From the NCBI RefSeq assembly GCF_000741575.1, contig NZ_JGYV01000010.1, forward strand, positions 1 to 64,000: DNA of 64,000 bases. The letters are read 5' to 3'. This DNA comes from Bifidobacterium cuniculi (GTDB taxonomy: Bacteria; Actinomycetota; Actinomycetes; Actinomycetales; Bifidobacteriaceae). The notes under the pieces are model-generated. The model saw nothing but the letters and a program-made list of their open reading frames with translations, was not told the origin of the DNA and made no database searches. Positions 25,158-33,989 of this stretch are shown here, one piece after another. Made by a program: the position numbers and the translations under genes. How positions within the stretch are numbered: the first letter of the stretch is position 1; every line of letters starts with the position of its first letter.

Positions 25158-28100
25158 ATGGGCAAAGACCTGATACGGCGCATGTGCTCGGCGGCAGCGG
25201 CCCTGACCGCGACGGCGATGCTCTTCGGCGCCGCCTGCATCGCGGACACCGCGACCGCGGCGGACGAATGGCGCGAAGGCGGCGGCCTGGCCTATCCGCT
25301 GGACCGCGACCTGGCCGAGATCGTGGATGACGGGGCCGCCACGTATGTGGGCGGCAACCTCAACATCATGGACGACCGCACCGATCCCGACCATTCAGGG
25401 ACGCTCGTCGTCCCGTCGCGCGCCGCGGAGGCCGAAGGGCTGACCGTCGTGGATGGCTGGGTCCAGCTGGGCAGCCAGCATGACGGCGGATGGGACTGGA
25501 ACAACCGCAGTTTCCGTTTCGGCGCCGCCGGACTGGGATCGGGCCACGGGCCCGCGCGCGGCGACGTCGTGCTCGCCGTCGGATCCGCGGCATGCGGCAA
25601 TTCCATCTGGAACTACTACCAGTCCACCGCGTTCGTCGCCGCGTCCCGTTCGGACGATGCGGAATACCGCGCGAAGCTCGCCGTGGGACCGGGCGGTTCA
25701 TGCGGCGCCGGCCGCACGGAGGACGTCCTGGCCGCGAACGCGGACGGGACGCGCGCCGATTGGATCGAACAGACAGACGACCCGTTGGCGGACGTCAACG
25801 GCGTGGACTACCGCGCCCACCGCCAGTCGATCCAGCAGCGGTCCGCGCAACTGGCCGCCATGAAGGACACCGGCGCCGTGGCGTATGGCGTCGCCCCCGC
25901 CGACGCGGACTATTGGAGGACGAACTGGCAGGCCGAGAACGTGAGCTATAAGTTCATCTTCGAAGGCGAGGACGGCGAACACCGGTTCGCGGAACGCCTG
26001 GTCACGTTCACGGGCGACGGCAAATCCGCCGTGCAGGTGTTCACCATGGACGCCGCACAGCTCGTCACGGAAGGCTGGCATGGCGTGTCGTGGCGGTTCG
26101 ACGCCATCCCCGAGGACGCGGCCGTCGTGGTCAACGTGCGCGGCGCCGCGCAAGACGTCGTCTTCGACAACGGATGGCGGTTCTGGTGGAACGGCGTCGA
26201 GATCGGCAACGCGTGGGGCAAGGACGCGCCCGCGGACACCGTCGCGGCGTTCAGGGAGGCCGCCTCGTCGATCATGTGGAATTTCAAGGACGCGTCCAGC
26301 GTGCGCATCCAGGGCGGCAGGCTGAACAACGGCGACGGGCGGGACACGATCCTCACGCCCGGATCCGGCAGCGCCCGCGACCGCTGGGGGGACCCGGCGG
26401 CCGAGTTCATCGGCTCGATCCTCGTGCCGGATGGCGCGTTGACGACCGAGGCGTCCACGAACGGGCGCGTGATGACCGGAGGGGACTACACGATGGCGTC
26501 CGGCACCATAAGGAACGACGGCAGCACGTCGAATCCCTCGTGGAACACCCGGGCCAGCGTGCTGGGCATGGAGCAGGAGCGCCACAACTTCCCGTGGATC
26601 GGCCTGATGCATCTGGACGGCAGGGAGGTGTCGTGGCGCAAAAGCGACACGGAGGGCAACCTGCTGCCGGGCTCGCGGTGGCAGGTGTACGCCACCCTGG
26701 CCGACGCCAAGGCCCGCACGAACGCGCTGCTGTCCGTCACCGACAACGACGCCCTCGACCTGGACGGCCAGGACGGCGTGATCGCGGTGGGCAACCTCAA
26801 AGGGGGCCACGACTACTTCATCCGTGAGACGGCCGCCCCCAGCGGCTACGACATCAACGAGGGCATCTGGGCGGCCGACGCGGACACGGGCGCGCTGAGC
26901 GGCGTGGACGGCGCCGCGGACGCCGCCCTGGGCGCGGACAACACAATCGTGAACCAGCGGTCCACACAGGTGTCGTGGGTCAAGTACGACGCCTCCAGGC
27001 CCGCGGGCGACACGGAAGGCGTGCTGGCCGGATCGCAGTGGACGGTCACGCCCGACGGCGCGGAGCAGGGCACGCCGGTCGCGGACGCGACGGTGAGCGC
27101 CGAATCGGTGGAGGTGACCCGCCAGGGCGGCCGCGTGACCGCGCTGACCCTGTTCCAGGGCGAGTCGGCGCAGCTGTATGCGGAGGTGGCGCCCGCCGAC
27201 GCGCCGCGCACCGTGCGGTGGACCAGCGCGGACCCGGCGGTGGCGAGCGTGGACGGCGGCCTGGTGACCGCAGGCAAGCCGGGCACCACCACGATCGACG
27301 TGGCCAGCGGCGCCGACCCGGCGGTCAAGGCCACGCTCGAGGTGCGCGTCACCGGCGATTTCACGCTGGTGAACGCCGGCACCGCATACGAGCCGGGCGG
27401 CGCATACGCGGTCGTGGCCGGCGAGCATCCGCTGACGCTGAGCGTGGACTCGGACCGCCTGCCGCATGTCACCAGCTCCGACACCAACGTCGCACGCGTG
27501 CGCGACGGCAAGCTCATCGCGGGCAACCCGGGCACGGCGCGCCTGTCGTACACCGTGGCCGGCCAGGCGCGCGAGTTCACGCTCACAGTGGTGCCCGAGG
27601 GCGTGACGGCCGTGTTCTTCGCCACCCGTCACGGCGACAACATCTACAAGACGACGCCGGACGGGCCCACGGGCGAGATCATCTGCCACGACGAGCGCAA
27701 ACCGGTATGCACGCCCGAACTGACCGACGTCAGGTACGAGGACAACATCCTCAAAGCCCAGAAGACGGCGAACGACGCGGACTGGAGCGTGGTGTACGTG
27801 CCCAACGAGAACCTGGACGCGTTCGACTACGTGGTGGGCGCCAACGTGGGCCGGTACTCGTGGACGACCAACGGCGCGCCCATGCAGTCCGTGGAGATCA
27901 AGGCCATGCGCGGGCCGGACTACTCGAACTTCCACGCGCCGGCCGGACAGATCGCGGTGTGGATGGAGAACTGGGACAGCTCCGGCACGGGCGTGCCCGG
28001 ACAGATGAAACCGTCCCGCACCGGCGACGTGCGCATCACGGACGACAAGGGCGACCACATCGAATCCGGCGGCATACAGGCGATGGACACCGGCTCCACG

Positions 28101-29408
28101 CTCAAACTGACGGCCCGCGTCGTGCAGGGCACCGGCGATACGGACGGCCGCGTCTACTGGAAGAGCTCGAACACGGACGTGGCGGCCGTCAGCGACGAAG
28201 GCGCCATCGAGGCGCGCAGTCCGGGCATCGCGGACGTCTACGCGATCGCGCCCACCGGATCGAGCCAATGGGTGCAGGTCCATGTCGTCGACCCCGGCGA
28301 CATCGCCCTGTACATGTACACCTCCCAGCTGGACGGCCTGTGCGGTGAGGACGACCCATGCGCCATCCGCGAGAGCGACATCCGATACCGACAGTGGACG
28401 TATTACGACAACGACCGCATGCTGATCGGCGCCGACCAGTGGGATTCCCGAGATAAGACAGTGATCTCCCACGCGTACGACACGGCCCACGCAGACGGCG
28501 CATCCTCCACTCCGATCACCCGGTTGGACATCCCTCGCGACGCCATCCCCGGCAAATACGTCTATCTGACCAGCCGCAAGACCCAGACGGTCCAATGCTC
28601 GGTGCTGCAGGACGCCTCCCTGCGCGCCCGCTGCACCGACGAGACCGGCGGCTCATTCGTATCCGAATGGGGCATGGGCCCCTATGGGTTCACCTCGACA
28701 TTCGGCCGGCACCGTTTCGTGCATCTCGACTACGTCGACGTCTCATCAGCCCGGATCCTCCAGCTCGGCGGGGAAGTGGCGTTCGTCCCATCCGTCGCGT
28801 TCCGCCCCGGCGATGCGATGCCCGGCCTTACCGACGAGGAGAAAGCCAGCATCGAAACCCCCGACGACGGCATGACGGACACACTGCAGACCCAGCCCAA
28901 GCAGGTGAACCCCGCATGGGAGGACATGGACACTCGCGCCGGCCATTTCCACATCGCGGCCGTCCAGGACGGCACGTACCGGCTGGAGGAAACGGCCGCC
29001 CCGACCGGGTATGCCAGACTCGAGGCCCCGCTCCGGTTCGAAGTGCGCGACGGACAGGTGTTCTGGCCCGAGGGGCTGCCCGTGATCGAATCGACCGCAT
29101 GGATCGCGAACACGCGCGCCGGCACTCCACCCGACATCCCGGCCGATTCGCCGGATACCTCCGGCGAATCGGGGCCCTCCGGCGCGACGGGGACCCCGTC
29201 CGGCAAAGACGATCCCAAGGAGCCCGGCGGCCGGCCGCAGGTCAGCGCGGACGACATCTCCGGGATCACCTCGCTCGCCGCCACGGGTATGGAAGTGAGC
29301 GTGGCCGGTGTGGTGGCGGTGCTGTCGGCCGCATTGGCGATCGCGGTATTGTCCGTGCGTGAACGGCTGCGGCCGCACGGACGTCATGCCGGCGAGCCCC
29401 GGGCCTAG
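25158..29408 (+). CDS. LAxTG-anchored surface protein with pilin-like and Ig-like domains
   Basis: A 1416-residue exported protein. A signal peptide (AAAALTATAMLFGAACIADTATAA) is followed by a choice-of-anchor A-like domain (about 35-260). SpaA/prealbumin-like folds follow at about 490-580 (KSDTEGNLLPGSRWQVYA with ETAAPSGYD), 605-640 and 1250-1325 (EETAAPTGYARLE); the Lys and Glu positions suit internal isopeptide bonds. Three bacterial Ig-like (BIG2) domains sit at about 640-731, 735-811 and 955-1045. It ends with LAATG at 1373-1377, a hydrophobic span and an Arg-rich tail: a sorting signal of the LAxTG type used by class E sortases. No sortase gene is in the window, so a host enzyme must anchor it. 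It is likely an adhesin or mating-pair/aggregation factor. Confidence 0.85.
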   Translation: MGKDLIRRMCSAAAALTATAMLFGAACIADTATAADEWREGGGLAYPLDRDLAEIVDDGAATYVGGNLNIMDDRTDPDHSGTLVVPSRAAEAEGLTVVDGWVQLGSQHDGGWDWNNRSFRFGAAGLGSGHGPARGDVVLAVGSAACGNSIWNYYQSTAFVAASRSDDAEYRAKLAVGPGGSCGAGRTEDVLAANADGTRADWIEQTDDPLADVNGVDYRAHRQSIQQRSAQLAAMKDTGAVAYGVAPADADYWRTNWQAENVSYKFIFEGEDGEHRFAERLVTFTGDGKSAVQVFTMDAAQLVTEGWHGVSWRFDAIPEDAAVVVNVRGAAQDVVFDNGWRFWWNGVEIGNAWGKDAPADTVAAFREAASSIMWNFKDASSVRIQGGRLNNGDGRDTILTPGSGSARDRWGDPAAEFIGSILVPDGALTTEASTNGRVMTGGDYTMASGTIRNDGSTSNPSWNTRASVLGMEQERHNFPWIGLMHLDGREVSWRKSDTEGNLLPGSRWQVYATLADAKARTNALLSVTDNDALDLDGQDGVIAVGNLKGGHDYFIRETAAPSGYDINEGIWAADADTGALSGVDGAADAALGADNTIVNQRSTQVSWVKYDASRPAGDTEGVLAGSQWTVTPDGAEQGTPVADATVSAESVEVTRQGGRVTALTLFQGESAQLYAEVAPADAPRTVRWTSADPAVASVDGGLVTAGKPGTTTIDVASGADPAVKATLEVRVTGDFTLVNAGTAYEPGGAYAVVAGEHPLTLSVDSDRLPHVTSSDTNVARVRDGKLIAGNPGTARLSYTVAGQAREFTLTVVPEGVTAVFFATRHGDNIYKTTPDGPTGEIICHDERKPVCTPELTDVRYEDNILKAQKTANDADWSVVYVPNENLDAFDYVVGANVGRYSWTTNGAPMQSVEIKAMRGPDYSNFHAPAGQIAVWMENWDSSGTGVPGQMKPSRTGDVRITDDKGDHIESGGIQAMDTGSTLKLTARVVQGTGDTDGRVYWKSSNTDVAAVSDEGAIEARSPGIADVYAIAPTGSSQWVQVHVVDPGDIALYMYTSQLDGLCGEDDPCAIRESDIRYRQWTYYDNDRMLIGADQWDSRDKTVISHAYDTAHADGASSTPITRLDIPRDAIPGKYVYLTSRKTQTVQCSVLQDASLRARCTDETGGSFVSEWGMGPYGFTSTFGRHRFVHLDYVDVSSARILQLGGEVAFVPSVAFRPGDAMPGLTDEEKASIETPDDGMTDTLQTQPKQVNPAWEDMDTRAGHFHIAAVQDGTYRLEETAAPTGYARLEAPLRFEVRDGQVFWPEGLPVIESTAWIANTRAGTPPDIPADSPDTSGESGPSGATGTPSGKDDPKEPGGRPQVSADDISGITSLAATGMEVSVAGVVAVLSAALAIAVLSVRERLRPHGRHAGEPRA

Positions 29409-29454
29409 TCGCCGTCGGACCGGCCCATGCGGGACGGTCCGGCGGCCGGGTGAG

Positions 29455-29498
29455 GCGATGCCGGTGCGGTCGGGATTTCCCGGTCGCACCGGCATCGC
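29455..29498 (+). terminator. Terminator after the surface-protein gene
   Basis: A 21-bp stem beginning GCGATGCCGGTGCG with two wobble pairs and a 2-base loop, followed by GGTTTC. Its position 50 bases after the stop fits transcription termination. Confidence 0.6.
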
Positions 29499-29605
29499 GG
29501 TTTCAGACGGCAATCCTCGCAGCGGTATCACGGAACCGCCGCCGGCGGCAGCGCCGGGGACCGGGTATGATGGGGTGACGCGTTTCAACGAACGGAGGCG
29601 GAGGC

Positions 29606-30334
29606 ATGGGACTGGACACGAAACAGTTGGCGGGGCTGCTGTACTCCATGGGGCACACGTTCGACAACCTGTCGTCGACCTACATCGCCACGGAGGAGTT
29701 CCTGCGTACGAACAATCCGAGGGTGATCGGCTCCCGCGCCGACCTCGCGTTGCTGGAGGACCTCAGGGACGCGTCGTCGTATGCGCTGCATGAGCCGGCG
29801 CCATTGGACGCGGCGTTCGTGAAGGGCGTCAACGCGAGGCTGAGCCGTACTGCGGCGCTCGAACCGGGCGTGCTGCGCACGGACCGCAACATCATGGTGC
29901 GCACATCCATCGGCGACTACATCCCCGAAGTGCCCGACGAGGAGGGGATGGAATCGGTTCTAGCCGAAGCACGACACGGAGATGGGGGCCTGTTCGGTGC
30001 GGCGCAACTGTTCGCCCGGCTCGCCCGGATGCAGCCGTTCGGTGACGGCAACAAACGCACTGCGCTGCTCGTCGCCAACCGGCTGCTGCTGGACCATGGC
30101 ACGGGTCGCACGCTGATCGTGCCCACCCAGGATCCGGACCGCCGCACGTTCAACGATCTGATGGGCCTGTGGTACGTGCGGGAGGACGTGCGCGTCATGC
30201 GATGGCTCGCCGACTACAACGAGGACATCGCGGGCCTCGACGAATACGGCCGCCCCATCACGCGTGCCGGCTGCATGCCGCGGCCGTGCGGTGCGATGGG
30301 GCGTGACGGATCGCGGGAGGGCGAAGACGGATGA
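29606..30334 (+). CDS. Fic/Doc-like protein lacking the catalytic His
   Basis: A 242-residue protein of the Fic/Doc fold. The motif reads QPFGDGNKRTAL (from Gln143), where active Fic enzymes have HPFxxGNGRxxR; the base His is replaced by Gln, and the NKRTAL end resembles Doc. It may be an inactive or altered member. I see no [S/T]xxxE[G/N] inhibitory motif near the N terminus. GGAGGCGGAGG precedes the ATG. Its stop overlaps the start of the next gene, an intact Fic, as ATGA, so both are made in fixed ratio; an inhibitory or partner role is inference. Confidence 0.78.
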   Translation: MGLDTKQLAGLLYSMGHTFDNLSSTYIATEEFLRTNNPRVIGSRADLALLEDLRDASSYALHEPAPLDAAFVKGVNARLSRTAALEPGVLRTDRNIMVRTSIGDYIPEVPDEEGMESVLAEARHGDGGLFGAAQLFARLARMQPFGDGNKRTALLVANRLLLDHGTGRTLIVPTQDPDRRTFNDLMGLWYVREDVRVMRWLADYNEDIAGLDEYGRPITRAGCMPRPCGAMGRDGSREGEDG

Positions 30335-31236
30335 ACGTATCCGGGGGAGCACGGTTGTGCGAATGGTTGCGCAGGGAACGCGACGAGCATATTTCGGGTG
30401 GATTGTTCGAGACCACCCAGGTGCTGTTCGCGTTCAACTCGAACCATATGGAAGGATCGACGCTCAGCGTTGAACAGACCTCCGACCTGTACACGACGGG
30501 AAGCATGTCGCCGGCGGACGGCATGGACGCGATCAGGCTGGACGACGCGATCGAGACGCGCAACCATTTCCACGCGTTCAACTGGATGCTGGACAGGGTC
30601 GACCGGCCGGTGGACGACGCCATGATCTGCAGCATGCATGCCATCCTCAAACGCGGCACATCACAGGAGCAGGACCCGGACAACAATGTGGGCGCGTATA
30701 AGGCCCGTCCCAATGTCATCGGCGGCCTTCTGCAGGAGCATACCGTCCTGCCCGCCGACGTCCCCGCCGCCATGCGGGAGGTGATCGCGGCGCATCGGGA
30801 GCTGAAGGACGACCCCTTCTCCATCGCCTTCGCGCATTGGCTCTTCGAGACGACGCACCCGTTCTTCGACGGCAACGGCAGGGTCGGCAGGCTGCTGCTG
30901 TTCAAGGAGCTGCTGCGCATCGACGCGATGCCCATGGTGATCCAGGACCGCAACAGGGGCCTGTACGTCCGCGGTCTGCGTGAGTTCGGCCGCACGCCCG
31001 GATATCTCATCGACACGCTGCTCGCGGAACGGGACGTATACCGCGGCATCGTGGAGACCATGGCTCCAGATCGCACATCCTACACCTACCACGATGCGTG
31101 GGACGGCGTCGTCGCAAGAAGAATCGAGAACCCGTACCTCAAGCATGCATGGGACGAGCTGGACATATTCGGCGCCTGCGGGGACGGCGCCGTCCCCGGT
31201 CCGCCGATGCGGGGCGACGTCCGGGGCCGCGCATAG
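30331..31236 (+). CDS. Fic-domain AMP transferase, self-inhibited class
   Basis: A 301-residue Fic protein with intact HPFFDGNGRVGR at residues 176-187. The N-terminal SNHMEG at 37-42 fits the inhibitory-helix consensus [S/T]xxxE[G/N]. A winged-helix-like C terminus follows the Fic core, as in many class II Fic proteins. It is similar in layout to the Fic gene at 15,575 but not a recent duplicate judging from sequence. Translation is coupled to the preceding degenerate Fic gene. The downstream neighbour is the convergent integrase. Confidence 0.85.
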   Translation: MNVSGGARLCEWLRRERDEHISGGLFETTQVLFAFNSNHMEGSTLSVEQTSDLYTTGSMSPADGMDAIRLDDAIETRNHFHAFNWMLDRVDRPVDDAMICSMHAILKRGTSQEQDPDNNVGAYKARPNVIGGLLQEHTVLPADVPAAMREVIAAHRELKDDPFSIAFAHWLFETTHPFFDGNGRVGRLLLFKELLRIDAMPMVIQDRNRGLYVRGLREFGRTPGYLIDTLLAERDVYRGIVETMAPDRTSYTYHDAWDGVVARRIENPYLKHAWDELDIFGACGDGAVPGPPMRGDVRGRA

Positions 31237-31301
31237 GGGGAGGCAGATGTCCTGCTTGTGGCCGGCCACGTCCCGACGGGAGCGTGACCGACGTCGTTGC
31301 G

Positions 31302-32234
31302 TCAGACGAGCCCGGCCCATCCCGACCGTGAGGGCAGCGCGGCGCTGTGCGTGGCCTGCCATGGTGTGGTCGTGGACTCGACGATGGCGGTCAGATCGGC
31401 GTCGATCAGGCCGATGTAGCGCATCGTGGTCTTCGAGTCGGCGTGGCCGAGCAGGCGCGCCACCGCGAGGATGTCGTGGCTGTTGGCGTAGGCGACGGTC
31501 GCGAAGCGCCGGCGCAGTGTGTGGGGCGGCCAGCCGCTGCCGCGTTTGATGAGCGTGTCCACGTAGTCGACGCTGCATTGCGGGTGGATCCGGCCCGGGA
31601 TTAGGTACGGGCAGCCGTTCTGGGCGGCGGCGAGGGATTGGATCTCGAGGCGCAGGCGCATGGGCACGGGCAGGTCGCGTCGGCGCCTGCCCTTGCCGTC
31701 GACGTGCAGGACGGTCTCGGCCCCGCGGGTCTCCATGTCGGCGGGGTGCAGGCGGCTGATCTCGATGCGGCGCAGGCCGAGCCATCCGGCGAGCATGCAC
31801 ACGACCCTGACGCGCGGCTCCTGGTGCGTGACGGCGCGCGCCAGCGCGTCCTCGGGGCAGATGAGGCCGCCTCCCGGCGCGTCCGGCATGGGCGGTACGG
31901 CCCGGGCGGGGTTGGCGTGCACGTCCCGGACGGCCTCGATGTCGATGACCCACTGGTAGAAGCCCTGGATCGCGGCGCGCAGCCCTTTCCTGGCGCTCAG
32001 GCCGAGGTTCGGGTTGGATACGGCGTCGACGACGTCCATGCTGGTGACGCGTTCGATGGGTTTGCCGACCATGCGGCTGAAGCGGCTGATCTGGTACCAT
32101 CTGGTGCGGATGGTCTCGCGGGTGCGCCCTATCGCCTCCAAATACCGGCACCATGATTCCAATGCGCCGTCCCAGTCGTCGCGCGCACGCACATGGTCGA
32201 CCGCATAGGTCCCCTTGTACTCGTTCCAGCTCAT
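31302..32234 (-). CDS. int: Tyrosine recombinase, ICE integrase
   Basis: A 310-residue XerC/D-like integrase. The N-terminal SAM-like DNA-binding domain spans about 20-110; the catalytic domain shows Arg155 (GWLGLRRIEI), His238 and Arg241 (HTLRRRF), His264 (LGHADS) and the nucleophile Tyr273 (TTMRYI). All residues needed for activity are present. AAAGGAA lies upstream of ATG 32,234; the longer frame has no site. It lies about 2.3 kb from the tRNA-derived right end rather than directly at it, with cargo in between. Confidence 0.9.
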   Translation of the reverse strand: MSWNEYKGTYAVDHVRARDDWDGALESWCRYLEAIGRTRETIRTRWYQISRFSRMVGKPIERVTSMDVVDAVSNPNLGLSARKGLRAAIQGFYQWVIDIEAVRDVHANPARAVPPMPDAPGGGLICPEDALARAVTHQEPRVRVVCMLAGWLGLRRIEISRLHPADMETRGAETVLHVDGKGRRRRDLPVPMRLRLEIQSLAAAQNGCPYLIPGRIHPQCSVDYVDTLIKRGSGWPPHTLRRRFATVAYANSHDILAVARLLGHADSKTTMRYIGLIDADLTAIVESTTTPWQATHSAALPSRSGWAGLV

Positions 32235-32332
32235 ATTGCTATTCCTTTCCGTCGATGATGGAGGACGGCGGGATCGCCGTTTCCGCTCCCCATTGACGGG
32301 CATGCGCCGGATACGCGCCGCATATACGTAGA

Positions 32333-32370
32333 CCCGTATTCCTTTACGCGATTACGTAAGGAAATACGGG
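32333..32370. promoter_or_regulatory. Inverted repeat upstream of int
   Basis: CCCGTATTCCTTTACG and a partner matching 14 of 16 positions flank a 6-base loop CGATTA. It lies about 100 bp upstream of the integrase start, in DNA richer in A and T than its surroundings. Possible arm-type integrase site or repressor operator controlling int and the divergent gene pair at 32,471. Confidence 0.5.
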
Positions 32371-32470
32371 CCTATGGGCGATGCGGACGACAGGGTATGA
32401 TGGGGGATATCAGGAGCCGTCGGCACACGGTCGATGGAGTGCACATGGGGTCGCGAAAGGAGGCGTGGGC

Positions 32471-32893
32471 ATGCGTTACGTGTCCGGTCTGCCGGCGCTC
32501 AACCTGGGCGACCGCAGCGTCACGCCGGGCGACTGGCATCATAGCTCCATGGACTGGGAGCGGCCCTTCATGCTGGACACCTCGGCTTCGCCGTACGGGT
32601 GTTGGGGGATTGGCGACGAGCCAGTGCCCGGCCATGGTCCGATGCCCGTCGCGAACCATATCCGCGCGTGCCTGGACATGATCGTTCTGGGGTGTTTCGG
32701 CGATGTGCAGGGGATGCGTGAGTATTTCCTCGCGAACCCGGCCACCGACGGCGTCGTCATGCGGCAGGTGTGGAAGCTGCGCGGCAGCCGAAACTGGCCG
32801 TCCATCGACGCGTTCATGGGCCGTGAGTACTCGACGCGATGGCTCGACTACAAACAACGGCAGATGCAAACGAACAGGGGCGAGACAGTATGA
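32471..32893 (+). CDS. Putative antitoxin partner of AbiEii-type gene
   Basis: A 140-residue soluble protein after a strong GAAAGGAGG site. It contains no recognised domain; the C-terminal half (MRQVWKLRGSRNWPSIDAF, then STRWLDYKQRQMQ) is helical and basic. Its stop overlaps the start of the nucleotidyltransferase gene as ATGA, the arrangement of an antitoxin gene before its toxin. It does not resemble the AbiEi antitoxin at 12.2 kb, so the regulation must differ. Function inferred from neighbourhood only. Confidence 0.6.
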   Translation: MRYVSGLPALNLGDRSVTPGDWHHSSMDWERPFMLDTSASPYGCWGIGDEPVPGHGPMPVANHIRACLDMIVLGCFGDVQGMREYFLANPATDGVVMRQVWKLRGSRNWPSIDAFMGREYSTRWLDYKQRQMQTNRGETV

Positions 32894-33654
32894 GTGCGCA
32901 AGAGAACGGATACAGGCCTGAGCATCGTGCCGCCATCGAGACCATCATGCGTGACATGAACAGGTCGGAGGACAACCCCTACATACTCAAAGGGGGTACG
33001 GCGCTCATGCTGTGCTACGGCCTGTCACGCTTCTCCGAGGACATCGACCTGGACGCGCAACGGGCCGCGGTGCCGGCGGCGCGGTTCTTCAGGTTCATCG
33101 AGCATACATGCCGCGAACACGGGTACGATTGGCGCGAGGGGAAGAACACCCCGACCGTGCAGCGCGCATTCGTCAACTACGGCCGTGAGGACACGCCCTT
33201 GAAGATCGAAGTGTCCCACAGGATCAAAGTGGTGGACCCCGATGCCATCACCCATGTCGACGGCATCAAGACCTACACCATCAGCGAGCTGTGCGAGTTG
33301 AAGGCGTCCGCCTATCAGAACAGGGACAAGATCCGTGACCTGTACGATCTGACCTTTATCATCGAGCATTATTACGACGAACTGTCCAAATCCGCCAGGA
33401 AGGCGGCACAGCGGGCGTTGGAATACAAGGATGTGGAGCAGTTCGACTACCTGACCCGCACGCAGCATGATCCGCTCATAGACGTCGACCGTCTCGCGGA
33501 CAGCTTCCTCAACGCCCTTGACATGGTCGGACTCACCACGGACGCCGGCACGGCCGGGGAAGAACCGGTCGATGACGGTGAGATCGACGTCCTCATGGAA
33601 CGCTTCTCGGGCAGCTACGGCATGGACGACAACACCTCTGGCCACACTCGGTGA
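32890..33654 (+). CDS. AbiEii/AbiGii-type nucleotidyltransferase
   Basis: A 254-residue protein with the AbiEii motif I YILKGGTALMLCYG followed by SEDIDLDA, the acidic metal-binding site, and a later ELCELKASAYQNRDKIRDLYDL with the conserved Lys and Asp. It is shorter and different in sequence from the abiEii at 11.3 kb. ATG 32,890 overlaps the preceding stop. Members of this family act as toxins in type IV-like toxin-antitoxin pairs and in phage abortive infection; its target is not evident. Confidence 0.82.
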   Translation: MSAQENGYRPEHRAAIETIMRDMNRSEDNPYILKGGTALMLCYGLSRFSEDIDLDAQRAAVPAARFFRFIEHTCREHGYDWREGKNTPTVQRAFVNYGREDTPLKIEVSHRIKVVDPDAITHVDGIKTYTISELCELKASAYQNRDKIRDLYDLTFIIEHYYDELSKSARKAAQRALEYKDVEQFDYLTRTQHDPLIDVDRLADSFLNALDMVGLTTDAGTAGEEPVDDGEIDVLMERFSGSYGMDDNTSGHTR

Positions 33655-33735
33655 ATCCCGGCCGCAGAGACGCACGGTAGTGGTCTTTACGCATTACAGG
33701 GAGTTTTGGTGCATGAGCCATTTACTTCTAAGAGG

Positions 33736-33903
33736 TCATGCGGGAAGATCACCGGTGTTGTCCTCGATCCATTCACAGACCAGATCGATCATGGCCGTAT
33801 CATGGATCAGCGCATGGTACTTGAGACGACGGTGCAGCTCGACCGGGATGCTGAACGTGGTCTTGACGACTTCACGGGATTTCGGAATGGTATCGGTTTC
33901 CAT
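33736..33903 (-). CDS. Small ribbon-helix-helix protein
   Basis: A 55-residue protein with AGGAAGGAC five bases before its ATG. The core VVKTTFSIPVELHRRLKYHA matches a ribbon-helix-helix unit (strand then helix) found in ParD-type antitoxins and small plasmid repressors. No toxin gene is adjacent on this strand; the 144-residue gene upstream could be a partner. Likely a DNA-binding regulator. Confidence 0.6.
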   Translation of the reverse strand: METDTIPKSREVVKTTFSIPVELHRRLKYHALIHDTAMIDLVCEWIEDNTGDLPA

Positions 33904-33929
33904 GGTTGTCCTTCCTACGAGCGTTTCGG

Positions 33930-33983
33930 CCCATAAGCCCTTAACCACGGCTCAACGGGGATACGGGGATAAGGGTCTATGGG
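33930..33983. repeat. Imperfect inverted repeat between two minus-strand genes
   Basis: CCCATAAGCCCTTA at 33,930-33,943 and a partner at 33,970-33,983 pair at 12 of 14 positions. It lies between the stop of the 144-residue gene and the start of the small ribbon-helix-helix gene, so it may be that regulator's operator or a terminator. Confidence 0.4.
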
Positions 33984-33989
33984 AGAAGA

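Noticed and set aside
25698-28595. 965-codon minus-strand frame opposite the surface protein
   Set aside because: Antisense shadow; no ribosome binding site and low-quality sequence, while the plus strand encodes recognisable domains.
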